Shown: positions 1-8,047 of the stretch, in pieces
How positions within the stretch are numbered: the first letter of the stretch is position 1
How the letters are laid out: every line of letters begins with the position of its first letter
Assembly (NCBI RefSeq): GCF_000981225.1
Contig: NZ_LAJC01000061.1
Location: 1-36,786, forward strand
DNA length: 36,786 bases
Reading direction: 5' to 3'
Source of the DNA: Allosalinactinospora lopnorensis
GTDB taxonomy: Bacteria > Actinomycetota > Actinomycetes > Streptosporangiales > Streptosporangiaceae
Notes under the pieces: model-generated
The model's database searches: none
What the model saw: the letters and a program-made list of their open reading frames with translations, nothing else
What the model was told of the DNA's origin: nothing
Program-made: the position numbers and the translations under genes

Positions 1-2
1 CC

Positions 3-245
3 CGGGACCTGGACATCTCCGAGCTGGCCGACTGCGCCGACATCATCGCCACCGGTTCAGAGGGAACAGCTGTGGCCGACAACCTGCTGGCCCGGGCGCG
101 CAGCCTGCGGGTGGAAACCCTCAACGCCCAGCGCCGCGCCGCCAACGAGGCCTCCGAGCGGCTCGTCGTTCCTGTCGCGGTGCTGGGCCTGTGCTTCGTC
201 GCCCTGCTTCTCTACCCCGTCGTCGTCCGCCTCACCACCACGTGA
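3..245 (+). CDS. TadC-like type II secretion F-family protein, C-terminal part
   Basis: The window opens inside this gene; 80 codons remain, ending in TGA at 243-245. The visible part has a helical cytoplasmic stretch (DLDISELADCADIIATG and following, with RARSLRVETLNAQRRAANEASERL) and one terminal membrane helix (VVPVAVLGLCFVALLLYPVVV). This matches the end of T2SSF/TadC-like inner-membrane platform proteins, which anchor the Tad pilus assembly ATPase. It sits 14 bases upstream of the small pilin gene in the same operon, which supports the role. The N-terminal half lies outside the window, so family assignment rests on the tail and on context. Confidence 0.75.
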   Translation, partial: RDLDISELADCADIIATGSEGTAVADNLLARARSLRVETLNAQRRAANEASERLVVPVAVLGLCFVALLLYPVVVRLTTT

Positions 246-259
246 TCAGGGAGCATACG

Positions 260-457
260 GTGCAGATCCTCGGTTTCCTCAGCCTTGTCAACACCTATGT
301 GGACAACGCTCGTCAGGCGATCAAACGCCGCCGCGGCGATGAGGGCCTGTCCACCCTGGAGATCGCCGTCATCGCCCTCGGGCTACTCGCAGCCGCCACA
401 GCCGTCGTCGTCGCGATCACCAACGCCGTCAACAACAGACTCGAAGGCATCGAGTGA
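260..457 (+). CDS. Small Flp-like pilin/pseudopilin of the Tad operon
   Basis: This encodes 65 residues from a GTG at 260 preceded by GGGAG at 249-253; an upstream start at 191 would overlap the TadC tail and lacks a ribosome site. The protein has a short charged N-terminus (RQAIKRRRGDEGLSTLEIAV), then a single hydrophobic helix (IALGLLAAATAVVVAITNAV) and a short polar tail. The G-x-S/T-x-x-E-plus-hydrophobic pattern is typical of type IV/Flp pilin prepeptidase substrates, cleaved after the Gly. The length fits a major Flp pilin. The stop codon overlaps the next GTG start, implying translational coupling. Which protein is the structural pilin is inferred. Confidence 0.72.
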   Translation: MQILGFLSLVNTYVDNARQAIKRRRGDEGLSTLEIAVIALGLLAAATAVVVAITNAVNNRLEGIE

Positions 458-858
458 CCCGCCCGCGACGCAGCAACAGCGGGGAGCGGGGCAGTACGAC
501 GCTGGAAATGGCGGTCCTGTTCCCGGCACTTTTGCTGATCATCATGGGCACCGTCCAGGCCGGGCTGTGGTACCACGCCCGCTCGGTCGCGCTGAGCGCC
601 GCACAGGAAGGGGTCCGCGCAGGTCGCGCGGAAGGATCATCAACCGAGCAGGCGGTGGCCGCCGCCGAGAACTTCGCCCGCGCCCACGGCCGCGACCATC
701 TTCGCCACCCAACGGTATCGACCGCTGGATCCAGCGCCACCGAGGTGCGGGTGACCGTCAGCGGAGAAGTCCTGACCCTGGTCCCGGGCCTGCCGATCCA
801 GGTCTCACAAAACGCCTCCGGCGCCACCGAGCGATTCACCTCAGGAAGCTCACCATGA
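454..858 (+). CDS. TadE-like pseudopilin
   Basis: This 134-residue protein starts at a GTG that overlaps the previous stop (GTGA). Near the N-terminus it has the TadE hallmark, a charged leader followed by G-S-T-T-L-E-M-A-V and a hydrophobic helix (LFPALLLIIMGTVQAGLWYHA, residues about 21-42), then a soluble domain of about 90 residues. TadE family proteins are prepilin-peptidase-processed minor pilins required for Flp pilus assembly. The gene ends in an ATGA overlap with the next gene, so the series is translated as a coupled unit. Confidence 0.85.
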   Translation: MTRPRRSNSGERGSTTLEMAVLFPALLLIIMGTVQAGLWYHARSVALSAAQEGVRAGRAEGSSTEQAVAAAENFARAHGRDHLRHPTVSTAGSSATEVRVTVSGEVLTLVPGLPIQVSQNASGATERFTSGSSP

Positions 859-1286
859 CCCTCCCGCAGAGCGACCGGGGCAGCGCGACGTTGGAACTCG
901 CCGTGCTCAGCCTCGGCCTGCTGATGCTGATCTCAGTCGTGGTCGCCTTGGGTCGGTTCCAGGTCACCGCACACGCGGTGGAGGACGCCGCCCGTGCGGC
1001 AGCCCGGCAAGCCTCCATCGCCCGCTCTGCCCAAGACGCACAGGCCAACGCCCATTCCGCGGCGGTCACAACACTGGCGGCCCAAGGACTGCAGTGCACC
1101 GAAATGACGGTGTCACTGGACACCTCCGGGTTCACCAAATCCCCCGGCGATCCAGCTCAGGTGAGCGCGACCGTGCACTGCTCCGTTCTCCTCTCCGAGA
1201 CCGCGCTTCCCGGCCTACCAGGCAGCCGGGATGTGACCGCCACCTTCACCAGCCCCATCGACACCTTCAGGGAGTCAGCACCATGA
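855..1286 (+). CDS. TadE/TadG-like pilus assembly protein
   Basis: This 143-residue protein starts at the ATG at 855 inside an ATGA overlap; a longer in-frame reading from 285 runs through two other genes and is not believable. The protein begins with DRGSATLELAVLSLG and a membrane helix (LLMLISVVVALGRFQV), followed by an alanine-rich helical stretch (EDAARAAARQASIARSAQ) and a beta-rich C-terminal half with two Cys (residues about 90 and 119) that could form a disulfide outside the membrane. This is the usual plan of TadE/TadG-like minor pilins. It is coupled to both neighbours by 4-base overlaps. Confidence 0.82.
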   Translation: MTLPQSDRGSATLELAVLSLGLLMLISVVVALGRFQVTAHAVEDAARAAARQASIARSAQDAQANAHSAAVTTLAAQGLQCTEMTVSLDTSGFTKSPGDPAQVSATVHCSVLLSETALPGLPGSRDVTATFTSPIDTFRESAP

Positions 1287-1708
1287 TCGGCCTCCACAAC
1301 GGCGACCGCGGCAGCACCACCATCTTCGTCGCGGTGGCGGTCATCGCTGTACTCCTGGTGGCCGGCCTGGTCATCGACGGCGGCGCCCAACTGCGCGCCG
1401 CCCAGCGCGCCACATCCATCGCCGAGGAAGCCGCCCGGGCCGGCAACCAAGCCATCGACGTCTCTGCTGTCCTCCAGGGCGGTGACGTGCGCATCGATAC
1501 CGATGCCGCGGTCGCCGCCTCCAATTCCTACCTCCGCGCGGCAGGGGCCAACGGGACGGTGCGCGCCACGTCGGCCACCACAGTCAGCGTCGAAGTGAAC
1601 GAAAGTGTCGACACGCTTCTGCTCTCCCTCATCGGGATCAACTCGCTGTCCGCTTCAGGATCGGCGACCGCCCGCATCGTCCCCGGACTCGCCCAGGAAT
1701 CACCATGA
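1283..1708 (+). CDS. TadG-like (Flp pilus assembly) membrane-anchored protein
   Basis: This 141-residue protein begins at the ATG at 1283, overlapping the preceding TGA; the longer frame from 1094 is a shadow. The N-terminus is NGDRGSTTIFVAVAVIAVLLVAGLVIDGG, the arrangement of the pilus-assembly TadE/F/G-like domain (small polar leader, G-S, hydrophobic helix, then D-G-G). After it comes the typical helix QLRAAQRATSIAEEAARAGNQA and an extracytoplasmic beta-rich remainder. It ends in another ATGA overlap with the LysM gene, placing the regulator in the same transcript. Confidence 0.82.
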   Translation: MIGLHNGDRGSTTIFVAVAVIAVLLVAGLVIDGGAQLRAAQRATSIAEEAARAGNQAIDVSAVLQGGDVRIDTDAAVAASNSYLRAAGANGTVRATSATTVSVEVNESVDTLLLSLIGINSLSASGSATARIVPGLAQESP

Positions 1709-2577
1709 CCCAGCACCGGAGTACCCCGCAGCGCCAACAGAGCGCGCCGGTCGGATTCGCCCGCGGGTTGGCGGCCACGGCGCTGTTGGTCGCCATCGTC
1801 CTTGGAATCCCCGCGCTCCTGCTCACCTTTGGCGGCTTCCCCCTCCCTGATCGTGTCCCCACCTGGGCAGAGATCGCCGATCTGCTGTCCCGCCCCGATG
1901 ACGGGTCACTCTTCATCGGCGTGCTCACCTGGGTCGCGTGGGTGGCGTGGCTGGTGCTCACCGTGCTGATCGCGTTGGAGGCCATCACCCAGCTGCGTGG
2001 CATGCCCCCGATCCAATTGCCGGGAATGGGCTGGCTTCAGGTCGCCGTGGCCGGGCTCGTCTCCCCCGCAATAATTGGGCTCTCCGGGGGCACAGCGAAC
2101 GCTGAGGAGTCCCCCGTGGTCGCGGTGGTGGCTTACCAGAGTCCCGGCGGGCCGGCCCATCAGGAATCCCAGCAAGAGGAGGACACTGACGCCCAAGAGG
2201 CCGATGCCTCCGATCCTGCCACCAAGCAGCGCCTCTACACCGTGCAACCCGGGGATTCCTACTGGAGGATCGCTGAAAACCAGCTCGGCGACCCCGAGCG
2301 CTACACCGAGATCGTCGCGGCCAACAAGGGGCGCGCGATGCCGGATGGGACCGTGCTCAGCGGGGAGGAGTTCCTCGCACCGGGGTGGGAGCTCCTCCTG
2401 CCTGTTGCAGACCAAGAACAGCACGAACCGGAGGATTCCTCGGAGGAGACCGTGCACACGGTCAAGGCCGGTGAGACGCTGTCCGCAATCGCATCCGAAC
2501 ACCTCGCGACGCCGAAGCCTACCCTGAGATTTTCGAGGCCAACCAAGACCGCCCGCAACCAGGCGGAGCACGTCTAA
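1705..2577 (+). CDS. LysM-membrane protein, 5' part of a frameshifted LysM-BTAD gene
   Basis: This 290-codon reading frame starts in an ATGA overlap with the TadG-like gene. Visible parts are membrane helices at about residues 22-44, 72-95 and 111-128, an acidic linker, a full LysM repeat at about 177-233 (YTVQPGDSYWRIAENQLGD), and the start of a second LysM at about 249 (HTVKAGETLSAIASEHL). The second LysM derails at about 2506: inserting one base in CTCGCGACGCC restores HLGDAEAYPEIFEANQ and DVGWTLSIPE in another frame. Two further one-base losses (about 2690-2714 and 2830-2838) then lead into the frame of the next entry. The stop at 2577 is therefore a product of frameshift. LysM domains bind peptidoglycan glycan chains, so the intact product would be wall-linked. 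Confidence 0.8.
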   Translation: MTQHRSTPQRQQSAPVGFARGLAATALLVAIVLGIPALLLTFGGFPLPDRVPTWAEIADLLSRPDDGSLFIGVLTWVAWVAWLVLTVLIALEAITQLRGMPPIQLPGMGWLQVAVAGLVSPAIIGLSGGTANAEESPVVAVVAYQSPGGPAHQESQQEEDTDAQEADASDPATKQRLYTVQPGDSYWRIAENQLGDPERYTEIVAANKGRAMPDGTVLSGEEFLAPGWELLLPVADQEQHEPEDSSEETVHTVKAGETLSAIASEHLATPKPTLRFSRPTKTARNQAEHV

Positions 2578-2838
2578 ACGACCCTGATGTCATCGATGTC
2601 GGCTGGACCCTGTCCATCCCCGAGGCCACCGCGAACACCTCGTCTGAGGCCCCCGCTGCACCGCCGGAGACCCAAACCGTCCCCTCCCCGCAAGGCCCGG
2701 CCCCGCCCCAGCCAAGCATGATAAGGAACCCCACCACGAGAACACGACGCCAGAGGTCGAGGAAGACAGCGGCAAGGAGCCAACATCCCCCCAGGCGCAG
2801 GAGGGCGCGCCCGAGCATGAACCCGCTCCTGGCATGAT

Positions 2839-4911
2839 GAGCCCCCTGCCGCACAGGATCTGGGAATCGCGGCCCCGACCAAGGCTGCGGAGTCCGACGA
2901 GACCATCGACATCGACCTGACCAGTGAAACCGACGACGACCAAGACGCCCCCGCAATCGGGTCGATCGCCGGCTACAGCGCTCTGGCCGCCCTCGGTGTT
3001 CTCAGCGTTCTCGGTTTGCGTCGACGCAACCAGATGCGGCATCGCCGCCCGGGACACCGCATCGTCCAAGACCTCAGCGAGGATGCCCAGGAAGTCGAAG
3101 AGGAAGTACACAACGCCTCGGCCTCAGCCAGCGTAGAGCTACTCGACCGCGGCCTGCGATCACTTTCGGCTAAGTGCGCCTCCACGCAGACCACCTTGCC
3201 CAGCCTGCTGGGCGCTCGTGTCTCAAACACGGAATGCGAAATCTTCGTCGGCGAGGATGCTCCAGCGATCGCGATCTCTCCCTTCCGGGCCACCGGTACG
3301 GGCCGCTGGCGATTGCATCCCGAATCCTCCGCCCTACTGCCCGAGGACGAAGCCGCTGAAACCCGCGCCCCCTACCCAGGGTTGGCCACGATCGGGCACG
3401 ACGCCGACGGCGCCCAGATCCTGGTCGAGCTGCCACAGACCGGAGCCATCGGGCTCTACGGCCCTGCCGAGGACACCAAACAGGTTCTAGCGGCACTGGC
3501 CCTGGAACTGGCGACCTCAGTAAGCACCGACCATCTCAACCTCAGCTGCATCGGTGTCGCCGACGGCCTGGCCTCCACAGCCAAGACCGGACGCATCCGC
3601 GCGGCCGACAGTGTGCACCAATGCCTGCGCGAACTCGAACTCTTGACGCTGGAGTACGCCTCCGGAGAGAGCTCCACCGAAGACATTCCTCCAGAGGTCG
3701 TCTTGTCGGCCTACCCGCTGACCAGCGAGCACCTCGGGCGCATGCGCACCATCGTCGGACACGCTGCCGCCCCGCCCATCGCCATCATCGCCGCCGCCAC
3801 AGAGGAGCACCCCCTACCCGGCACATGGCGCCTAGACACCGCCAAAGAGGCCCGCCAAAAACTCCCGATCCTGGACCAGCCGGTCACCCTCCAAAGACTG
3901 ACCGACGACGAGTACACCAAGCTTGCCGACCTACTGCGCCACGCCGAAGAAACCCGCAGCGTCGCCGCCCCCGGCTGGGAGAAGGTCCCCACCGAAGACA
4001 CACTCGAACCGGTCCCCGTCGGCTCTAACCCCCTGGGCCAGCGCACCGACACCTCCACTACCCAAACCGAGGCCCTCAGCACGCTCGTCTCCATCGCCAA
4101 GACCACGACGCCGCCCCCACAGCCAACCGCGCCGGCGATTCCGCAGGACACGCCCCCACGCCTGGAGACCTACGAAGTTCAGCTCTGCGTGCTCGGACCG
4201 GTTGAGCTGATCGGCCCTGACCCCGCCAGTCTCGAGGCGGGCAAACGCAGAGTGCTCACTGAGCTCGCCTGCCTGCTTCGTCTGCGCCCCGAACGCACCC
4301 CCGATCAGATCTCGCGGAGCATGGGTGGTCCACGCGGACCATGGTCGGCCAAGTACCGAGCCGACAACCTCAGCAAGCTCCGAGTGTGGCTCGGCCGCGC
4401 CCAAGGCGGCAAGCTCCACTTACCGACAATGAGCGGCGGAACCTACTCACTGAGCCCCACGGTCGGCTGCGACTGGGCCTGCTTCCAGCAACTCGCCCAG
4501 CACGGGTTGGCCAGTGAGGACGCCGCTGGTACGGCACTCCTCGAACAGGCCCTCACCCTCGTCCACGGTGAACCACTCAGCGGCACGCCACTGGACCGCT
4601 ATGCCTGGGCTGAACCACTCAAGCCGACCATGCTCGCCGCGATCGTGGACACCGCCCACACCATTGCCGCGCGTCACCTTCGCTACGACTACGGCAACCT
4701 GGACACCGCACGAGAGGCACTGCTCAAGGTTCTCGAGATCGACCCGGTCTGTGAACTGCTCTACCGCGACCTCATCCGCGTCGAGCACAGAGCCGGCAAT
4801 CCCGAAGGCATCACCCGGGCGGCCCAGCGCCTCTACATCGCCCTGAACAAGCTCGACCTTGAGATGACCCCGCAGACCGAAGAACTCCTGCGAAAGCATG
4901 GAGTCCGATAA
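2839..4911 (+). CDS. BTAD/AfsR-type regulator, 3' part of a frameshifted LysM-BTAD gene
   Basis: This is the continuation of the preceding gene. The frame is open from 2821; the first start-like codon is a TTG at 3016, but homologous-looking sequence begins earlier with an acidic stretch and a membrane helix (IGSIAGYSALAALGVLSVLGL, about 2950-3018), so I read it as internal to a larger protein. A cytoplasmic middle region of about 350 residues follows. The C-terminal 240 residues carry an OmpR-like winged helix (VQLCVLGPVELIG, LTELACLLRL, DNLSKLRVWLG) and a bacterial transcriptional activation domain built of TPR-like helices (CDWACFQQLAQ to LLRKHGVR). The layout suggests a membrane-tethered regulator of the Tad operon. 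Repaired length would be about 1,070 residues. Confidence 0.8.
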   Translation, partial: EPPAAQDLGIAAPTKAAESDETIDIDLTSETDDDQDAPAIGSIAGYSALAALGVLSVLGLRRRNQMRHRRPGHRIVQDLSEDAQEVEEEVHNASASASVELLDRGLRSLSAKCASTQTTLPSLLGARVSNTECEIFVGEDAPAIAISPFRATGTGRWRLHPESSALLPEDEAAETRAPYPGLATIGHDADGAQILVELPQTGAIGLYGPAEDTKQVLAALALELATSVSTDHLNLSCIGVADGLASTAKTGRIRAADSVHQCLRELELLTLEYASGESSTEDIPPEVVLSAYPLTSEHLGRMRTIVGHAAAPPIAIIAAATEEHPLPGTWRLDTAKEARQKLPILDQPVTLQRLTDDEYTKLADLLRHAEETRSVAAPGWEKVPTEDTLEPVPVGSNPLGQRTDTSTTQTEALSTLVSIAKTTTPPPQPTAPAIPQDTPPRLETYEVQLCVLGPVELIGPDPASLEAGKRRVLTELACLLRLRPERTPDQISRSMGGPRGPWSAKYRADNLSKLRVWLGRAQGGKLHLPTMSGGTYSLSPTVGCDWACFQQLAQHGLASEDAAGTALLEQALTLVHGEPLSGTPLDRYAWAEPLKPTMLAAIVDTAHTIAARHLRYDYGNLDTAREALLKVLEIDPVCELLYRDLIRVEHRAGNPEGITRAAQRLYIALNKLDLEMTPQTEELLRKHGVR

Positions 4912-4942
4912 ACGGAGCAATCACACCGCCGCGAAAATGGCA

Positions 4943-4964
4943 GGGGGCGGCACACGCCGCCCCC
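4943..4964 (+). terminator. GC-rich hairpin after the Tad operon
   Basis: A perfect 9-bp inverted repeat, GGGGGCGGC and GCCGCCCCC, encloses a 4-base loop 31 bases after the BTAD stop. There is no long T run, as is common for actinobacterial terminators. It lies between the + strand Tad operon and the convergent DUF2637 gene and may serve both. Confidence 0.7.
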
Positions 4965-5078
4965 TCAAACTTCTCGGGCCTGGTGATCGGATGCCGCCCC
5001 GAATCCGGTGACGTCCCGCGGTTTCTCAGCCCTACTAGGATCAGCTCGCACGGCCCACGCCAACCTCGTCTGCCCTAC

Positions 5079-5663
5079 TCAAACGCCGCCCTCGGCCTCC
5101 ACCTCCTTGATGATGCGCCTGGCCCAACGCCGCGACCGACCAAAGCGCTCCGCCAGTTTCCGCTCTGAGATCCGGTTGCCTTCGGCAAGACTGGCACGAT
5201 AGAGCGAAGCTGCCTGCTCCTCGATCTCCTTCTCCGAAGCCGGCCGCCCGGTCCTGCTGCCTGCCCGCACCAGCCACATCAGCATCTCGTAGCAGCCCAC
5301 CAGTGCGACCGCCGGCCAGGCCGCCACGACCGCTCCCACCGGACCGTTCTGGATCCCGTGAGCGATGTTCGCCGCCAGCGTCGCGACGATCCCCAGCCAC
5401 AGCAGCCCCCAGGCGAGGATGGGCGCCCGTAGGTGGTTGCGGGCCGCATCGAGGATGACCATCGAGGCGGCATAGACCAAACCATCGATGGTCAGCGGGA
5501 TCATCCACGCCGTGGCGCCGCTCTCTCCGTAGTCGGTGACCACCGCGTAGGCATGGCGATAGGAGACAACGGCGGCCACCGCTGCCACACCGCAAACGAC
5601 GAGCTTCGTCGACTCACGGATGATCCGGTCAGTGCCTCTTACCTGCCTGTTTTCTCCAGCCAT
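5079..5663 (-). CDS. DUF2637 domain membrane protein with C-terminal helix-turn-helix
   Basis: This encodes 194 residues from the ATG at 5663, chosen because GGAAGGAG lies six bases upstream; an ATG 20 codons earlier (5723) has no ribosome site. It contains four predicted membrane helices (KLVVCGVAAVAAVVSY; MIPLTIDGLVYAASMVIL; ILAWGLLWLGIVATLAAN; VGAVVAAWPAVALVGCYEML), the DUF2637 arrangement. The last 50 residues (EEQAASLYRASLAEG, ISERKLAERFGRSRRWARRII) form a probable winged or simple helix-turn-helix. DUF2637 proteins are frequent on actinobacterial plasmids and integrative elements, some near transfer (spread) genes, but their function is unproven. It is convergent with the Tad operon and has no obvious partner here. 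Confidence 0.8.
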   Translation of the reverse strand: MAGENRQVRGTDRIIRESTKLVVCGVAAVAAVVSYRHAYAVVTDYGESGATAWMIPLTIDGLVYAASMVILDAARNHLRAPILAWGLLWLGIVATLAANIAHGIQNGPVGAVVAAWPAVALVGCYEMLMWLVRAGSRTGRPASEKEIEEQAASLYRASLAEGNRISERKLAERFGRSRRWARRIIKEVEAEGGV

Positions 5664-5973
5664 AGGCTCCTTCCCGGATAAGGAAGGACCAACGACAGAA
5701 GGCTGTGACATCTGCTCTGCCAAGAACCGGGGGCTTCAAACCACCTCATGCGGGGGTGAACAGAACGGTGTAACTCCAAGGGGCGGAAGTTCACAAGAAT
5801 GACAAGATGCAGGTCGCGAAGGGTGCTGGCAGGCCAGGCGACGAAGCGTCGCCTCCTACTGAGAGCTCCGTGTCTATGCCGGAGGATCATGAACTCCTCT
5901 CAGCTCACCCGGATAGCCCCTTTTGCTGCGCGCCGCCCGATTTAGATTCTTTTAGATCACCTCAATAAGAGGT
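5664..5973. other. Gene-free stretch between the DUF2637 gene and the jetA-like remnant
   Basis: This stretch of 310 bases should hold the DUF2637 promoter. The right part is AT-richer than its surroundings (5940-5972), and a perfect 6-bp hairpin, CACCTC-AATAA-GAGGTG, spans 5958-5974, touching the first possible start of the next frame. No convincing reading frame or RNA gene was seen. Confidence 0.5.
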
Positions 5974-6510
5974 GTGTATCCCACTTGTCGTAGGTATGTC
6001 TTACCGTGCGTTCGGTGGACAAGCGTGTACGCACCCCAGGAGTTAGTGAGCCTTTTTCATCCTGAAGGCTCACTGGCCATTGCGTATCCGCTTCTGGAAC
6101 TCTACACGAGCAAGGCAAAAGCGGAGCGGGGGTGGCACGATTACCGATTGAATGAGCTGGCATTGGCGGCCATCGATATCGTCGCCCTTCGGACCGACCT
6201 CAACTCTGTCGTGCGCCAGGAAGCCGTGGTTGAGGAGGTCGCCGGTTTCGCCGGTCTGCAGGTCCCGGGCCGTTCCGTGGCCGAGTACCGGGCGGTGAGT
6301 CAGTGGGTTGTTGAACGTCTGATCAATACCGAGGAGCGGGATCGCGTCTTTCGCCACGTCGTCGGAAATGTTGTGGACTGCTGTTTTTGTCTGTGGGATT
6401 TTCCGTTTCAGATCTTGAAGGAAGTCCCGGATGAGGTAGGGCAGGCTGCGCTGACCGTGACGGATGTGACCTGTACTGGGTTTCGTAGAGTCTCTTTGAC
6501 CAGAGGCTAA
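5974..6510 (+). pseudogene. JetA-like (Wadjet, MukF-type kleisin) protein, 5' fragment
   Basis: A 178-codon frame from GTG 5974; later GTGs at 6025 or 6046 are equally possible starts. Residues resembling the family include YPLLELYTSKAKAERGW, HDYRLNELALAAIDIVA, PGRSVAEYRAVSQWVVERLI, and WDFPFQILKEVPDE followed by LTVTD. To my recollection these match the actinobacterial kleisin-like subunit encoded beside SMC-type jetC genes, where the next residues would be an N-V-L-V-G-A-L-type motif. Here similarity stops abruptly after LTVTD (about 6470), then unrelated sequence and a stop follow, and a transposase fragment begins within 20 bases. The gene thus lacks its C-terminal half. Family call is from memory of the pattern and is moderate. 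No jetB or jetC is present. Confidence 0.5.
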
Positions 6511-6522
6511 CCCCCGTAGAGT

Positions 6523-7190
6523 TCGAGCAGAGTGGTCGCGGTGCCCAAATCCCAGATGGTCATCACGATGCAGCTGGGCCAGGCGCGCGCCCAGGAGTTG
6601 ATCGCCGAGCTTCCCGAACAGGCATGGCAGCGGTTGAGCTGCGCAGACGGCGCCCATGGTCCACGCGTCTACGACTGGGCTCGCACCGATATCCGCCCGC
6701 TTCGCGAGCCGGGCACGGGGCACTGGCTGCTGGCGCGCAGAAACGTCGCTGCTCCAGAGAACATCGCCTACTACATCTGTTTCGCCGATGAACACACCGC
6801 GTTGGCCGACCTGGTGGCCGTAGCCGGGGCCCGGTGGGCCATCGAGGAGTGTTTCCAATCGGCCAAGAACGAGACCGGCCTGGACCACTACCAGGTACGG
6901 GGGTATCGGGCCTGGTACCGCCACATCACCCTGTCCATGGCCGCCTCGGCGTTTCTCCTCCGACTCCGCCAGGCCGTGAAAAAAGGGGATCGGAACACGG
7001 CTCGGTCGTGCCCCTGATCCCCCTGAGCATAAGTGAGATCCGCCGTTTATGGAACCGCGTGGCAGCGGGTGTCACACATTCCGTAGACCACGTCATGAAA
7101 TGGTCGCAATGGAGACGGCACGTCCAACAGCGGGCACGCGAGAGCCACTACCGCAGACGCACACGCAACAACCTGTCGTTGCAGTACTAA
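6523..7190 (+). pseudogene. IS701-family transposase, C-terminal fragment with frameshift
   Basis: The first frame (6532-7017) reads VAVPKSQMVITMQLGQARAQELI, LSCADGAHGPRVYDWA, GHWLLARRN, YYICFADEHT, and VAGARWAIEECFQSAKNETGLDHYQVRGY, the C-terminal half of an actinobacterial IS701 (DDE_5) transposase including the conserved E-x6-K-x-E-x-G-L-D-x-Y-Q-V-R block. At about 6977-6986 (A6G4 run) the frame changes, and the rest (LIPLSISEIRRLWN to SHYRRRTRNN) continues to TAA at 7188-7190. One missing base in the run explains it. The N-terminal half with the first catalytic Asp is absent. The 3' end carries the element terminus (see the 15172 repeat), followed by CTAA, a YTAR-type target. It sits where the jetA-like gene breaks. 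Confidence 0.8.
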
Positions 7191-7204
7191 GGCGCTCGGC
7201 GTGA

Positions 7205-7218
7205 CCGATTCGAATCGG
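7205..7218. repeat. Perfect 14-bp palindrome CCGATTCGAATCGG
   Basis: It lies between the 3' end of the IS701 fragment and the stop of the Trypco1 gene. It could form a short terminator stem for the - strand Trypco1 transcript or be a protein-binding site; no T run follows on either strand. Role is unassigned. Confidence 0.45.
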
Positions 7219-7231
7219 CCGCTGGTCCTCA

Positions 7232-7561
7232 TCACCTGCTGTCGGAACCGCTCCAGGTCAAGGTGATGTTGATATGGGATTCGGCTTTGGTCCGGGCGAT
7301 GACGATCCCGAGGTCGGCTGAGAATTTCATACCGAACTCGGCCTGCGCCTGCTCCGGGCGACTCGGTAGATTCTGGACTTTCTCGGCGATCGCTTCGGCC
7401 ACGGGTCGGATTCGGTCCATGGCCTTGTTCAGGGACTCTTGAAACCTGCAGACACCCGGCTCTGCCCCCCCTCCTGCTGGGACCATGCCAAACTCGGGGG
7501 CCTCCACTTCGACCCGGATCGGCTCCTGACCCTCGATGGGGAGTTCGAGGTAGTAGCTCAC
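7232..7561 (-). CDS. Trypco1 (trypsin-co-occurring domain 1, CU044_2847-type) protein
   Basis: This 109-residue protein starts at GTG 7561 with AGAGGA 6 bases upstream. It begins with a beta strand pair (SYYLELPIEGQEPIRVEVEAPEFG), then helix FQESLNKAMDRIRPVAEAIAEKVQNL, then EFGMKFSADLGIVIARTKAESHINITLTW. This is the small alpha/beta fold known as trypsin-co-occurring domain 1, so named because it is encoded next to trypsin-like proteases fused to STAND NTPases. Exactly that gene type lies upstream on the same strand, now separated by an IS. The family is thought to belong to NTP-dependent conflict (defence) systems; whether it is a substrate, adaptor or regulator of the protease is not established. 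The frame is intact. Confidence 0.85.
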   Translation of the reverse strand: MSYYLELPIEGQEPIRVEVEAPEFGMVPAGGGAEPGVCRFQESLNKAMDRIRPVAEAIAEKVQNLPSRPEQAQAEFGMKFSADLGIVIARTKAESHINITLTWSGSDSR

Positions 7562-7585
7562 GGCGGTCCTCTCTAAGAATTCGTC

Positions 7586-8047
7586 TCATTTGGTGAGTCT
7601 TCGGTAGCAGATCAGGGTGCAGGTGAGACTGGTGAAGGCGAGGAAGTGTGCTGCTTTGCGTTCGTAGCGCCGGTGTAGGCGGCGGTAGCCGACCATCCAG
7701 GCGAAGGTGCGTTCGATGGTCCAGCGGTGTCGTCCCAGCCTCTGGGAGGTCTCGATGCCTTTGCGGGCGATGCGGTGGGTGATTCGTCGTGTGCGTAGCC
7801 ATCGGCGCAGGTGGTCATAGTCGTATCCCTTGTCACCGTGGAGCTTGGCTGGTCGGCGCCGGCGCGGGCCCCGGCGAGAGCGCACGGGAGGGATTGCCCG
7901 CACCAGGGGCTGCAAGGCCAGACTGTCATGGGTGTGGGCCCCCGAGATCGCTACCGAGAGCGGCAGGCCGGCCCGGTCGGTGGTCAGGTGGACTTTCGCG
8001 CCATTCTTGCCGCGGTCGACAGGGTTCGGGCCGGTCAGCTCCCCCCT
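7586..8047 (-). CDS. IS5-family transposase, second frame (OrfB)
   Basis: This is the catalytic continuation reached by -1 frameshifting on AAAGGGGGG (8049 to 8041). It reads GELTGPNPVDRGKNGAKVHLTTDRAGLPLSVAISGAHTHDS, then LHGDKGYDYDHLRRWLRTRRI (second Asp) and RWTIERTFAWMVGYRRLHRRYER (the Y-x2-R-x3-E-type block with catalytic Glu), ending at TGA 7586-7588. A longer open frame extends to 8413, but that upstream part is antisense-like and has no family residues. The motif set is complete, so the element may still be active. Confidence 0.78.
   Translation of the reverse strand, partial: RGELTGPNPVDRGKNGAKVHLTTDRAGLPLSVAISGAHTHDSLALQPLVRAIPPVRSRRGPRRRRPAKLHGDKGYDYDHLRRWLRTRRITHRIARKGIETSQRLGRHRWTIERTFAWMVGYRRLHRRYERKAAHFLAFTSLTCTLICYRRLTK

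Noticed and set aside
285-854. In-frame N-terminal extension of the second TadE-like protein
   Set aside because: It crosses the pilin and first TadE genes; the ATGA overlap at 855 gives a natural start.
6970-6990. Programmed frameshift in the IS701-like transposase at A6G4
   Set aside because: The family normally uses one frame, the phase does not match a classic slippery heptamer, and the gene is already truncated.
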